A DNA stretch of 64,000 nt from Bacillus sp. OV322 (GTDB lineage Bacteria; Bacillota; Bacilli; Bacillales; DSM-1321). The position numbers and the translations under genes are program-made. This document shows, piece by piece, positions 38,059-46,571 of the stretch (position 1 is its first letter; each line of letters begins with the position of its first letter). The stretch is taken from assembly GCF_900112495.1 (NCBI RefSeq), contig NZ_FOMA01000005.1, positions 1-64,000 of the forward strand, written 5' to 3'. The notes under the pieces are model-generated. The model did not search any database, had not been told where the DNA came from, and saw only the letters and a list, made by a program, of their open reading frames with translations.

Positions 38059-38811
38059 ATGAAACCAAGAAAAGCCCACCTTATTTCCAGTTATCTTATC
38101 CTTTTCGTTTTTGCCATTTTCAGTTATCCGGCATCTGCCGAGAAAACTCTTTCTGATAATGGGGAATTGCTGGTTTCCAAAGAAAAGGATGTAACAGGTG
38201 ATGGAATCCCTGATAAAATAGCCATTTCAGGAATACCATATGATGCAAAAAGCCAATTTCAAAAGAAAATGTTTATATCGGTCACTTCTCCGCCGGACTT
38301 TTTAAAGGTACCCCTTGAGGGAGGATACAACCCTTCTTTATTATTTGCCGATTTTAACGGAGACCATGTTTGTGATGTTTTTGCACAAGCAGACACAGGC
38401 GGGAGCGGGGGAACTGTCAAAGGATATTCTTTCAGTTTTAAAGGAGGCCGTGTGAGGGACTTAAAGGTCCCGCCGCCTGTTAGTGCCGGAGGGGAGTTTT
38501 TGGACGGATATCTCGCTAAGGTTACCTTGAAGAATCATAAACCGGTAATCATTGATGTATCCTCCCGAAAGCAGGAATATGAGAGGCTTGGCATTTATCA
38601 AAAGGGCCGTTTGAATGAACCTGCCGAACTTCTTATCGACCCATATTCTTCTATGAAAATTATCAACGTAAGCGGAAACAAAAAGGGTATCAGGGGCATC
38701 CAAAGAATAAGCGGTGCTTACCATGCAGATGCGTTGGCCGAGGTGATATCCGATTGGGAATACACCAATGGCAAGTGGCAAATGATTTCAGCGGAGATCA
38801 AGAAAATATAG
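38059..38811 (+). CDS. Secreted protein with calcium-binding-like Asp repeats
   Basis: I do not recognise the family. The 250-residue product has a signal peptide (cleavage likely after SYPASA, about residue 27). Two Asp-rich loops, DVTGDGIPDK (about 45-54) and DFNGDHVCD (about 96-104), resemble FG-GAP/VCBS or dockerin-like calcium loops. The rest is beta-rich. It begins 31 bases after ythB with GAAAGGAATG, so it may be co-transcribed with the oxidase. Whether it works with it is unknown. Confidence 0.65.
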   Translation: MKPRKAHLISSYLILFVFAIFSYPASAEKTLSDNGELLVSKEKDVTGDGIPDKIAISGIPYDAKSQFQKKMFISVTSPPDFLKVPLEGGYNPSLLFADFNGDHVCDVFAQADTGGSGGTVKGYSFSFKGGRVRDLKVPPPVSAGGEFLDGYLAKVTLKNHKPVIIDVSSRKQEYERLGIYQKGRLNEPAELLIDPYSSMKIINVSGNKKGIRGIQRISGAYHADALAEVISDWEYTNGKWQMISAEIKKI

Positions 38812-38886
38812 GGCAGATATTAACCGTTTTTGGGCATTTGGCATAGGATGAGGTAAACCCGGAATTAAAAAGGAGAATGGCCTCCC

Positions 38887-39360
38887 ATGACCTTCAATCC
38901 AGAAAAACTGCTTGTCACCTATAGACCTCCTGCGACAAAAAGCATGCCGGCAGAAGGCAGGAAATATACACTTACACATTCTGATGCAACAGGTGAGCTG
39001 TTTCTTGGCATCGGCACTTCGTATGACAAAGGCAGCATTAATCCGAAGCTGAGAGATGAATTCCTTGCAGAATGGCAGCCTCGTCTTGGACAATTCTTGC
39101 TTTCAGGCAATGTTTATATCAGCAGCGGAGAATTTGATGAAAATATATCAAGAGTGCGATATATGGTTTTTAAGAAGGAAATACCGACAGCTCTGGAAGC
39201 GATCATACATGGAGACAGAGTATTTTTCCAGCATTTTCCCTGGCTGGTGGACAGCCCGATTTATGTGACCTTTGAATCGGTTTTCCCGGAATTCAATAAA
39301 GTAATGTATTATGGGACCCCGCGCCAATATATGGGCGGAAAAAAGAAAATGAATGTGTAG
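38887..39360 (+). CDS. Staygreen (SGR) family protein
   Basis: A 157-residue protein with the staygreen domain. It has FNPEKLLVTYRPP at the start, RKYTLTHSDATGELFLGIG (about 25-43), LRDEFLAEW, and a final VFPEFNKVMYYGTPRQY. In plants SGR removes magnesium from chlorophyll. Homologues occur in many Firmicutes that make no chlorophyll, where the job is unknown. Length is right for the bacterial members. The ATG follows GGAGAATGG. Confidence 0.85.
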   Translation: MTFNPEKLLVTYRPPATKSMPAEGRKYTLTHSDATGELFLGIGTSYDKGSINPKLRDEFLAEWQPRLGQFLLSGNVYISSGEFDENISRVRYMVFKKEIPTALEAIIHGDRVFFQHFPWLVDSPIYVTFESVFPEFNKVMYYGTPRQYMGGKKKMNV

Positions 39361-39368
39361 CTCCCAGT

Positions 39369-39398
39369 ATGCCTGCTGATATCAGCAGGCATTTTTAG
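39369..39398 (+). terminator. Terminator after staygreen gene
   Basis: ATGCCTGCTG-ATAT-CAGCAGGCAT followed by TTTTAG. Confidence 0.85.
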
Positions 39399-39547
39399 TG
39401 CGGTTGAGGCAGAGTAACCATTTCTTAAAATTTTATTTATTTTAACAATTAAGAAATTGACTTATTTTCAGTTTATTTGTTAATATAAATTTATCGCTGG
39501 CAATTCTTCATTAGCCAAACCATATGCCTGCATGGCAGGGGGAGCGG

Positions 39548-40145
39548 ATGCCCTACGGATTTAAAAGAAAGAATCATCGAAACATCACTTCATCTTTTTG
39601 AGGAATATGGCTATCATGGTGTTACGGTTAATACAATTGTCAAGGAATGCGGTACAAGCAAGGGAGGCTTTTATCATCATTTCCAGTCGAAAGACGAGCT
39701 ATTGTTTGTCATTCATGATGTGTTCATTACATATGTTTTAACAAAGGCGCAGGAAGCAATAGCCGCAAGTGCATCTCCAGCAAAAAAAATGACAATGATC
39801 ATAAAGTCTTTTGTAAAAGTGTTTGACCTCTATAAACCCCACATCTCGGTATTTTATCAGGAAAGCATGTATTTGAAGCCTCAATATGAAGCAGCAATAA
39901 GACGAAAACGGAAAAGTTATAAAGAAATGATCTTTGCGGTAATCCAGGAAGGCAAGGAACTGGGGGTCTTCAGGCCAGAGCTGCCGGTAGAAATAACAGG
40001 CATGAGCATACTGGGCATGGTGAATTGGTCATATAAATGGTACAAAAAAGACGGAGAAAAAACGATAGATGAAATTGGTGACATCTTTGTCGATTTGATT
40101 CTGCAGTCTCTGCTGACGGACCAAGCAAAGAAAAAAGAGCAGTAA
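39548..40145 (+). pseudogene. TetR-family regulator with apparent frameshift at codon 2
   Basis: About 198 residues of a TetR repressor. The helix-turn-helix reads DLKERIIETSLHLFEEYGYHG, then TVNTIVKECGTSKGGFYHHF. The good start ATG at 39548 (GGGGGAGCGG upstream) reads ATG-CCC-TAC-GGA in the wrong frame. Dropping one C from 39551-39553 gives ATG-CCT-ACG-GAT-TTA, which joins the domain perfectly. In the domain frame no ATG, GTG or TTG exists between the upstream stop (near 39489) and the helix-turn-helix; a TTG at 39702 is too late. Either a real frameshift or a sequencing error. It likely controls the downstream yng operon. Confidence 0.75.
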
Positions 40146-40183
40146 AGTGATAATTTCTCTGAAAGCTTTTGTTTTCAATTTAA

Positions 40184-40197
40184 TTTAAGCGCTTACA
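40184..40197 (+). promoter_or_regulatory. cre-like site upstream of yngJ
   Basis: TTTAAGCGCTTACA matches TGWAANCGNTNWCA at every position but one (T for G at position 2). It suggests CcpA repression of the leucine-degradation operon. Confidence 0.6.
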
Positions 40198-40210
40198 TTT
40201 GACTTCAGCA

Positions 40211-40226
40211 GACCAACCGGTCGGTC
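40211..40226 (+). promoter_or_regulatory. TetR-type operator palindrome
   Basis: GACCAACCGGTCGGTC is a 16-bp palindrome with a single mismatched pair, centred 43 bases before the yngJ start. Such ACCNACCGGTNGGT sites are typical for TetR regulators of acyl-CoA catabolism. The regulator gene ends 66 bases upstream. Confidence 0.7.
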
Positions 40227-40261
40227 TTGAAGGACATACAATATACCTGAGGAGGATTTTT

Positions 40262-41404
40262 ATGAATTTTGAACTTACAAAAGAACAGCAAATGATTAAA
40301 GAAATGGTACGGGACTTTGCTGAAAAAGAAATTAAGCCTAAAGCGATTGAACTTGATCAGCATTCCCGTTTCAGTGAAGATATTTTTAAAAAAATCGGAG
40401 AGTTAGGACTGCTTGGCATTCCGTTTCCTGAAGAATATGGAGGCTCTGGCGGCGACACAGTCTCATATGCCATTGCGGTGGAAGAAATCGGGAAAGCATG
40501 CGGAGGAACTGGCTTAAGCTATGCGGCTGCAGTTTCCTTGGGATCCAGCCCGATTTACTACTTTGGGACTGAAGAGCAAAAACAAAAATATTTGGTGCCT
40601 CTTGCAAAAGGAGAGGAACTGGCTTCGTTTGGACTGACAGAGCCTAATGCAGGATCTGATGCAGGGGGGACCAGGACACGTGCAGTGCTTGAAGGCGATG
40701 AGTATGTGCTGAACGGCGAAAAATGCTGGATAACAAATGCCAGCTACGCAAGCACCATTACGGTTACAGCAGTTTCCGGAAAAGACAGCAGAGGGAAAAA
40801 CATTATTTCAGCATTTCTCGTTCCGACAGATACGAAAGGGCTGACCATAAACTCTAATTATGAAAAGATGGGAGTAAGGGCTTCAAATACCTGTGAAATC
40901 ATACTTCAGGATGTCAGGGTGCCAAAGGAAAATATCCTTGGAGATCCGGAAAAAGGTTTTAAGCAATTTTTATATACTCTGGATGGCGGAAGGATCTCTA
41001 TTGCGGCTCTTGCAGTTGGTATTGCCCAGGCAGCATTTGAGAGGGCACTATCATTTGCTAAGGAACGCCAGCAATTCGGCCAGCCGATTTCCAAGTTCCA
41101 GGCCATCCAATTTAAACTTGCCGATATGGCCATGGAAATAGAATTGGCGAGAAACATGGTCTATAAAGCAGCCTGGCTGAAGGATCAAAAGAAGCCTTTT
41201 ACTAAAGAGTCGGCATATGCAAAGCTTTACGCTTCCGAAATGGCATTTCGTACAGCGAATCAAGCCATCCAGATTCACGGCGGTTCAGGATACATGCGTG
41301 AATATGAAGTGGAAAGGTATTTAAGGGATGCCAAACTCCTTGAAATAGGGGAAGGAACTTCGGAAATCCAGAGAATCGTCATTGCCAGGCAGTTAGGCTG
41401 CTGA
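40262..41404 (+). CDS. yngJ: Acyl-CoA dehydrogenase YngJ (isovaleryl-CoA dehydrogenase type)
   Basis: The 380-residue flavoenzyme has acyl-CoA dehydrogenase signatures: [14 protein letters not shown] (about 123-136) and the C-terminal [22 protein letters not shown]. The first step of the cluster would turn isovaleryl-CoA or a similar acyl-CoA into the 2-enoyl form, passing electrons to ETF. The start at 40262 follows GAGGAGG; the frame is open upstream across the operator, so earlier starts are rejected. First gene of a seven-gene operon. Confidence 0.92.
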   Translation: MNFELTKEQQMIKEMVRDFAEKEIKPKAIELDQHSRFSEDIFKKIGELGLLGIPFPEEYGGSGGDTVSYAIAVEEIGKACGGTGLSYAAAVSLGSSPIYYFGTEEQKQKYLVPLAKGEELASFGLTEPNAGSDAGGTRTRAVLEGDEYVLNGEKCWITNASYASTITVTAVSGKDSRGKNIISAFLVPTDTKGLTINSNYEKMGVRASNTCEIILQDVRVPKENILGDPEKGFKQFLYTLDGGRISIAALAVGIAQAAFERALSFAKERQQFGQPISKFQAIQFKLADMAMEIELARNMVYKAAWLKDQKKPFTKESAYAKLYASEMAFRTANQAIQIHGGSGYMREYEVERYLRDAKLLEIGEGTSEIQRIVIARQLGC

Positions 41405-41518
41405 TCCTGCTCATCAGTAAGGAGAATCTTAGATTGAAATTATATAAGCCCCCAAAAAATTGACAGCTTCCGCTTCGACAGACGTCTCTGCAAATAATCA
41501 CTGAAAAGGAGGATTTTA

Positions 41519-43162
41519 ATGTCTGAATTGTTGCGTGTAACGGTTGGAGAATTGCTGGAAAACACTGCCAGGGAGGCAGGGGAAAAAGAAGCGGTTGTCT
41601 ATCACGATCTGGGCTTGCGTTATACTTACAGCCAATTTGAAAAGATTTGCCGGCAGGCTGCCAGAGGGTTTATGTCACTTGGAATTGAAAAGGGAGACCA
41701 TATCGCAATTTGGGCTTCCAACAAGCCTGAGTGGCTGATTTCTCAATTTTCAACAGGAAAAATGGGCGGTGTACTGGTTACGGTCAATACGAATTACCGA
41801 AAAAGCGAGCTTGAATATCTGCTGGAACAATCCGACTCGGGCACGCTGATATTAATGGAACAATTCAAGGATCATTCATACATTGATACCCTTTACGAAA
41901 TTGTGCCTGAGCTTCGTACCTGTCAGCCTGGAAAGCTGCAATCTGAAAAGCTGCCTCAATTAAAGAATGTAATTGTGCTTTCAGACAATGCGTACCCAGG
42001 AACTTTTTCATGGGATGATCTCTTAAGAGGTGCAGCTTCGGTTACAGAAGAGATGCTGGATTTTCGGATGAGGACGATGAATCCGGACGATGTGATTAAC
42101 ATGCAGTATACATCAGGTACGACAGGATTCCCCAAGGGAGTGATGCTTACACACTCAAACCTGGTGAATAATGGGCATAGCATCGGTTCCTGCATGAAAT
42201 TGACTAAGGAAGACCGTCTGTGCATCCCTGTTCCTTTCTTTCACTGCTTCGGGTGTGTGCTCGGGACGATGGCATGTGTGGCCTGGGGTGCAGCAATGGT
42301 CCCCGTTGAGGAATTTAATCCCAGAACAGTGCTTAAAACGGTTCAAAATGAAAAATGCACAGGACTGCATGGAGTTCCTACTATGTTTATTGCGGAACTC
42401 AATCTTTTGGACTTCGATCAATATGATCTCACAAGTTTGCGCACTGGCATCATGGCAGGTTCAAACTGCCCGATAGAGGTCATGAAAAATGTGGTGGGGA
42501 AAATGGGAGCAAATGAAATCATAATCATATACGGACAGACTGAGTCATCGCCTGGGATAACGGGAACGAGAAGTGATGATGATATAGAACTTCGGGTTTC
42601 CTCTGTAGGAAGGGCGCTACCGCATGTTGAAGTGAAAATCATGCTGCCTGGAACAGATCAGGAAGCTGAAAGAGGAGAGCAGGGCGAACTATGCACCAGG
42701 GGATACCATGTTATGAAGGGATATTACAAAAATCCCGATGCAACAAAGTCTGCCGTCGATAAAGCTGGCTGGCTTCACACAGGAGATTTAGCAGTAATGG
42801 ACAAAAATGGCTATTGTAAGATTACCGGACGTTTGAAGGATGTAATCATTCGGGGCGGCGAAAATGTGTATCCCCGTGAAGTGGAAGAGTTCATTTACCA
42901 GCATCCAAGTGTGATGGATGTACAAGTAATTGGTGTACCTGATCAAAAATATGGAGAAGAACTGATGGCATGGATTATTCCTAAAGAAAATTCCGGGCTT
43001 ACGGCAGAAGAAATTCAAAACTATTGTAAGGGAAATATATCAAAACACAAAATTCCAAGATATATAGAATTTACGAAAGAATATCCTATGACGGCTTCCG
43101 GAAAAATTCAGAAGTATAAGCTGCGGGAGCAGTCTAAAAATGTTTTAGGACAATATCATTAA
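41519..43162 (+). CDS. yngI: Acyl-CoA synthetase YngI (AMP-forming)
   Basis: The 547-residue adenylate-forming ligase has the P-loop TSGTTGFPKGVMLTH (about 198-212), YGQTESSPG, the HTGDLAVMD hinge and the C-terminal lysine in TASGKIQKYKLR. It activates a medium or branched fatty acid, possibly acetoacetate or isovalerate, to the CoA ester. AAGGAGG precedes the ATG. It lies in the same place as in B. subtilis yngJIHGFE. Confidence 0.92.
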   Translation: MSELLRVTVGELLENTAREAGEKEAVVYHDLGLRYTYSQFEKICRQAARGFMSLGIEKGDHIAIWASNKPEWLISQFSTGKMGGVLVTVNTNYRKSELEYLLEQSDSGTLILMEQFKDHSYIDTLYEIVPELRTCQPGKLQSEKLPQLKNVIVLSDNAYPGTFSWDDLLRGAASVTEEMLDFRMRTMNPDDVINMQYTSGTTGFPKGVMLTHSNLVNNGHSIGSCMKLTKEDRLCIPVPFFHCFGCVLGTMACVAWGAAMVPVEEFNPRTVLKTVQNEKCTGLHGVPTMFIAELNLLDFDQYDLTSLRTGIMAGSNCPIEVMKNVVGKMGANEIIIIYGQTESSPGITGTRSDDDIELRVSSVGRALPHVEVKIMLPGTDQEAERGEQGELCTRGYHVMKGYYKNPDATKSAVDKAGWLHTGDLAVMDKNGYCKITGRLKDVIIRGGENVYPREVEEFIYQHPSVMDVQVIGVPDQKYGEELMAWIIPKENSGLTAEEIQNYCKGNISKHKIPRYIEFTKEYPMTASGKIQKYKLREQSKNVLGQYH

Positions 43163-43222
43163 CAATTCCGTGAGCAAAGGGTCCTATAAGATTAATTCCA
43201 AAAACCGGAAGGAGGATGTCAA

Positions 43223-44578
43223 TTGATTGAAAAAATACTGATTGCAAACAGAGGAGAAATTGCCTCAAGAATAATCCGGACATGCAAAAAAATGGAAATC
43301 CGCACTGTGGCTGTCCATTCAGAAGCAGATACAGATGCCCCTTTTGTAAAGGAAGCGGATGAGGCTTTCCTTTTAGGAGGCTCCAAGGTACAGGAAAGTT
43401 ATTTAAACATAGAGAGAATTATGGAAGCGGCAAAAACTTTTAAATGTGATGCCATTCACCCGGGATACGGTTTTTTAAGCGAAAACAGAGAATTTGCGGA
43501 AATCTGTGAAAAAGAGGGATTAATTTTCATAGGGCCTAAACCCGAAGTGATTGAAAAGATGGGTAATAAAGTTGAATCCAGAAAGACAATGGAACAGGCA
43601 GGACTTCCGCTGGTACCGGGGATTTCGAGGCCGCTTGAAAATGCGGAAGAAGCTATAAGGGCAGCAGAATCCATTGGCTATCCCATTATGCTGAAGGCAT
43701 CAGCTGGCGGCGGCGGAATAGGCATGCAGGCCGTTTCTGATGAAGCGGAACTTAGAAAAGCATTTGAAGGCAACCAGAAAAGGGCTTTAATGTTTTTCGG
43801 CAATGGTGACATGTTTATTGAAAAAAGGATAGTAAAGCCCCGTCATATTGAAATACAGGTGCTGGCAGACCATTATGGAGAATCTGTTTATCTATTGGAA
43901 AGAGAGTGTTCCATTCAGCGCAGGCATCAAAAGGTTCTGGAAGAGGCTCCGTCACCTTTCCTTAATGAAGTTACCCGCAAGAAGATGGGGGAGGCTGCTT
44001 TAAAGGCGGTTCAAGCCATCGGGTATACCAATGCAGGCACACTTGAATTTTTAGTGGATGAAAATCAGGACTTTTTCTTTTTGGAAATGAACACCCGGCT
44101 TCAGGTAGAGCATCCGGTCACAGAAGAAATAACGGGACTGGACTTAGTGGAGCAGCAGATTAGGATTGCTTCTGGGGAGAAGCTTGCATTTACCCAGAAA
44201 GATGTTAAAAGAACAGGGCATGCCATAGAAGCCAGGATTTACGCGGAAGACCCGAATACATTTTTTCCATCACCAGGGAAGATAACAAGTCTTAAACTTC
44301 CTTCAGGAAATAATATACGCCATGAATTGGCGATCCACTCGTCTTCTGCGGTATCTCCATTCTATGATCCTATGATTGCGAAGCTTGTTGTAAAGGGGGC
44401 TTCAAGAAAAGAAGCAATCAAGGAAATGAAGGATGCACTGGATAACTATGAAATTACCGGTATTAAAACGAATATACCTATGCTAAAACAGATTATTTCT
44501 CATGAAGCATTCGCAAATGGAGACACCACAACAGATTATATTGAAAAATACTATAAAAAATCATCGCCGACAACATAA
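43223..44578 (+). CDS. yngH: Biotin carboxylase subunit YngH (acyl-CoA carboxylase)
   Basis: The 451-residue ATP-grasp enzyme carboxylates the biotin on YngHB. It has the N-terminal KILIANRGEIASRI, the glycine-rich KASAGGGGIGM (about 157-167), and the catalytic EMNTRLQVEHPVTE. In this operon it should serve 3-methylcrotonyl-CoA carboxylation. It starts with TTG behind GGAAGGAGG. A second, house-keeping accC is expected elsewhere in the genome. Confidence 0.93.
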   Translation: MIEKILIANRGEIASRIIRTCKKMEIRTVAVHSEADTDAPFVKEADEAFLLGGSKVQESYLNIERIMEAAKTFKCDAIHPGYGFLSENREFAEICEKEGLIFIGPKPEVIEKMGNKVESRKTMEQAGLPLVPGISRPLENAEEAIRAAESIGYPIMLKASAGGGGIGMQAVSDEAELRKAFEGNQKRALMFFGNGDMFIEKRIVKPRHIEIQVLADHYGESVYLLERECSIQRRHQKVLEEAPSPFLNEVTRKKMGEAALKAVQAIGYTNAGTLEFLVDENQDFFFLEMNTRLQVEHPVTEEITGLDLVEQQIRIASGEKLAFTQKDVKRTGHAIEARIYAEDPNTFFPSPGKITSLKLPSGNNIRHELAIHSSSAVSPFYDPMIAKLVVKGASRKEAIKEMKDALDNYEITGIKTNIPMLKQIISHEAFANGDTTTDYIEKYYKKSSPTT

Positions 44579-44596
44579 GAAATGGGGGATTCAAAG

Positions 44597-44809
44597 ATGG
44601 AAGAAATTAAAGCAAGCATGGCTGGAAGCGTATGGAAGATTGTGGTTTCAGAAAATGAAAAGGTAGAAGAAGGCCAGGATATCATTATTCTGGAATCTAT
44701 GAAAATGGAAATTCCAATTTCTGCTGAGTCAAACGGCAATATTAAAGAATTAAAAGTAAGTGAAGGGGACTTTGTGAACGAGGGAGACATACTCGCTATT
44801 ATTGAATAA
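44597..44809 (+). CDS. yngHB: Biotin carboxyl carrier protein YngHB
   Basis: A 70-residue biotinyl domain with ESMKMEIPI; lysine 36 is the biotin site. It shuttles carboxyl groups between YngH and YngE. A stand-alone carrier this small is typical for the yng operon. The start at 44597 has GGGGGA at good spacing; an ATG at 44582 is also in frame but lies before that site. Confidence 0.93.
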   Translation: MEEIKASMAGSVWKIVVSENEKVEEGQDIIILESMKMEIPISAESNGNIKELKVSEGDFVNEGDILAIIE

Positions 44810-44827
44810 ATAGAGCGGAGGAAAACA

Positions 44828-45742
44828 ATGAAATGGCCAGAAAAAGTAACAATTAAAGAGGTTGGGCCAAGAGATGGGCTTCAGAATGAAAAAGCTATTG
44901 TCTCTACAGAAAGGAAGATAGACTGGATCAACGCTCTATCAGAAACAGGCCTTACTTATATCGAGGCAACTTCCTTTGTCAGGCCGAGCTGGATTCCCCA
45001 GCTTGGCGATGCAGCAGAAGTGGCAGCAGGCATCAAGAGATATCAGGGTATTGTATATGCTGCCCTTGTGCCGAATATGAAAGGATTGGAAGCTGCCTTA
45101 AACGCTGGTATGGATGAAATATCAGTTTTTATGTCAGCTTCCGAGACTCACAACAAAAAAAATATCAATAAATCAATTTCAGAAACCTTTCCAGTCTTAA
45201 AAGAAGTGGCAGAGACTGCTCAGAAGCATGGCAAGACTGTCAGGGGGTACGTATCAACTGTATTTGGCTGCCCTTATGAAGGGAAAGTACCTCTTGACCA
45301 GGTATTCAGGGTGTGCGAGGAACTCTTTAGTATGGGGATCAGCGAGCTCTCTCTTGGGGATACAATAGGAATCGCCAATCCAAGACAGGTTGAGGAGGTT
45401 CTCAGGCAAACACTTGCAAGATTTGATAAAAGTAAATTAGCGCTGCATTTTCATGATACACATGGAATGGCACTTGCAAATGTACTGAAGTCCCTTGATT
45501 TTGGAATAGAAACTTTTGATGCTTCTCTTGGCGGCCTTGGAGGCTGTCCATATGCACCAGGTGCAAGCGGCAACCTCGCAACAGATGACCTTGTCCATAT
45601 GCTTGAAAATATGGGGATTAAAACGGGCATTGACTCAAGGAAACTGATGAAAGCGGCACATATCATGCAAAATGAACTGGATAAACCGCTGCCGAGCCAC
45701 CAGATGGCCATTTATAATCAATTAAATGAATCAGCTAAATAA
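44828..45742 (+). CDS. yngG: Hydroxymethylglutaryl-CoA lyase YngG
   Basis: The 304-residue TIM-barrel enzyme splits HMG-CoA into acetyl-CoA and acetoacetate, the last step of leucine degradation. It has EVGPRDGLQNE (residues 9-19), FGCPYEG, HFHDTHGMALAN and the signature GGLGGCPYAPGASGN with the catalytic cysteine. GGAGG precedes the ATG, 18 bases after yngHB. Confidence 0.95.
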   Translation: MKWPEKVTIKEVGPRDGLQNEKAIVSTERKIDWINALSETGLTYIEATSFVRPSWIPQLGDAAEVAAGIKRYQGIVYAALVPNMKGLEAALNAGMDEISVFMSASETHNKKNINKSISETFPVLKEVAETAQKHGKTVRGYVSTVFGCPYEGKVPLDQVFRVCEELFSMGISELSLGDTIGIANPRQVEEVLRQTLARFDKSKLALHFHDTHGMALANVLKSLDFGIETFDASLGGLGGCPYAPGASGNLATDDLVHMLENMGIKTGIDSRKLMKAAHIMQNELDKPLPSHQMAIYNQLNESAK

Positions 45743-45772
45743 TTGCGCGGCAGTATTTGAAAGGAGCATAGT

Positions 45773-46555
45773 ATGGTGCAATCTGTTGAATTAAATAAGG
45801 ATCAATCTGGAATAGCGGTTATGAGTTTGAATCGTTCAAAGGCTGCTAATGCATTATCAAGACAAATGTTGAATGAAATGAAGGCTGCTTTGCAGAGTAT
45901 TCATGAAGATGAGTTCATTCGCTGTCTTATACTGACGGGATCAGGAGAAAAAGTTTTTTGTGCAGGAGCAGATTTAAAGGAACGTGCCGGTATGAATGAG
46001 CTTGAAGTAAGGAATACAGTGGCCCTGATCCGTGAAACCATTAATAGGGTGGAGGAGCTCCCTGTTCCGGTGATTTGTGCAATGAATGGCTCTGCTTTTG
46101 GAGGAGGGCTTGAGCTTGCACTTGCCAGTGATATCCGCATTGCCTCAAGCCATTCCAGCTTTGGGCTTACCGAGACTTCACTTGGAATCATTCCGGGTGC
46201 AGGAGGAACACAAAGGCTTCCGCGGCTTATCGGACTTGCAAAGGCAAAAGAACTGATATTTACAGCAAGAAGAATTGATGCAAAAGAAGCAGAACGTATA
46301 GGCTTAATCAGCAAAACCGCAAGTAAAGAAAGTCTGATGGAAGAAGCCTTTACCCTTGCCCGTGAAATCGCCGGAAATGCTCCGCTTGCCTTGAGGGCAT
46401 CAAAAAAAGCGATCAACCAGGGTGCTGAGACAGGCCTGCAGGCAGGTTTAAAAATTGAAGAGCTATGCTACGGAACTATTATTGATACGAATGACAGGCT
46501 GGAAGGGCTTCAAGCATTTAAAGAAAAACGCAAGCCTGTTTATACAGGCCATTAA
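45773..46555 (+). CDS. yngF: Enoyl-CoA hydratase YngF (methylglutaconyl-CoA hydratase type)
   Basis: A 260-residue crotonase-fold protein with the oxyanion-hole segments CAGADLKERAGM and NGSAFGGGLELALASD. The active acid follows in GLTETSLGIIPGAGGTQRLPR. Its place between the lyase and carboxylase suggests it hydrates 3-methylglutaconyl-CoA to HMG-CoA. AAAGGAG precedes the ATG. Confidence 0.92.
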   Translation: MVQSVELNKDQSGIAVMSLNRSKAANALSRQMLNEMKAALQSIHEDEFIRCLILTGSGEKVFCAGADLKERAGMNELEVRNTVALIRETINRVEELPVPVICAMNGSAFGGGLELALASDIRIASSHSSFGLTETSLGIIPGAGGTQRLPRLIGLAKAKELIFTARRIDAKEAERIGLISKTASKESLMEEAFTLAREIAGNAPLALRASKKAINQGAETGLQAGLKIEELCYGTIIDTNDRLEGLQAFKEKRKPVYTGH

Positions 46556-46571
46556 TAGAGGAGCTGTCACG

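Noticed and set aside
39702-40145. Treating the TetR gene as starting at the TTG at 39702
   Set aside because: That would lack the whole DNA-binding domain, which is encoded intact just upstream in the same frame.
40199-40261. Longer N-terminus for yngJ
   Set aside because: It would translate through the operator palindrome; GAGGAGG marks the ATG at 40262.
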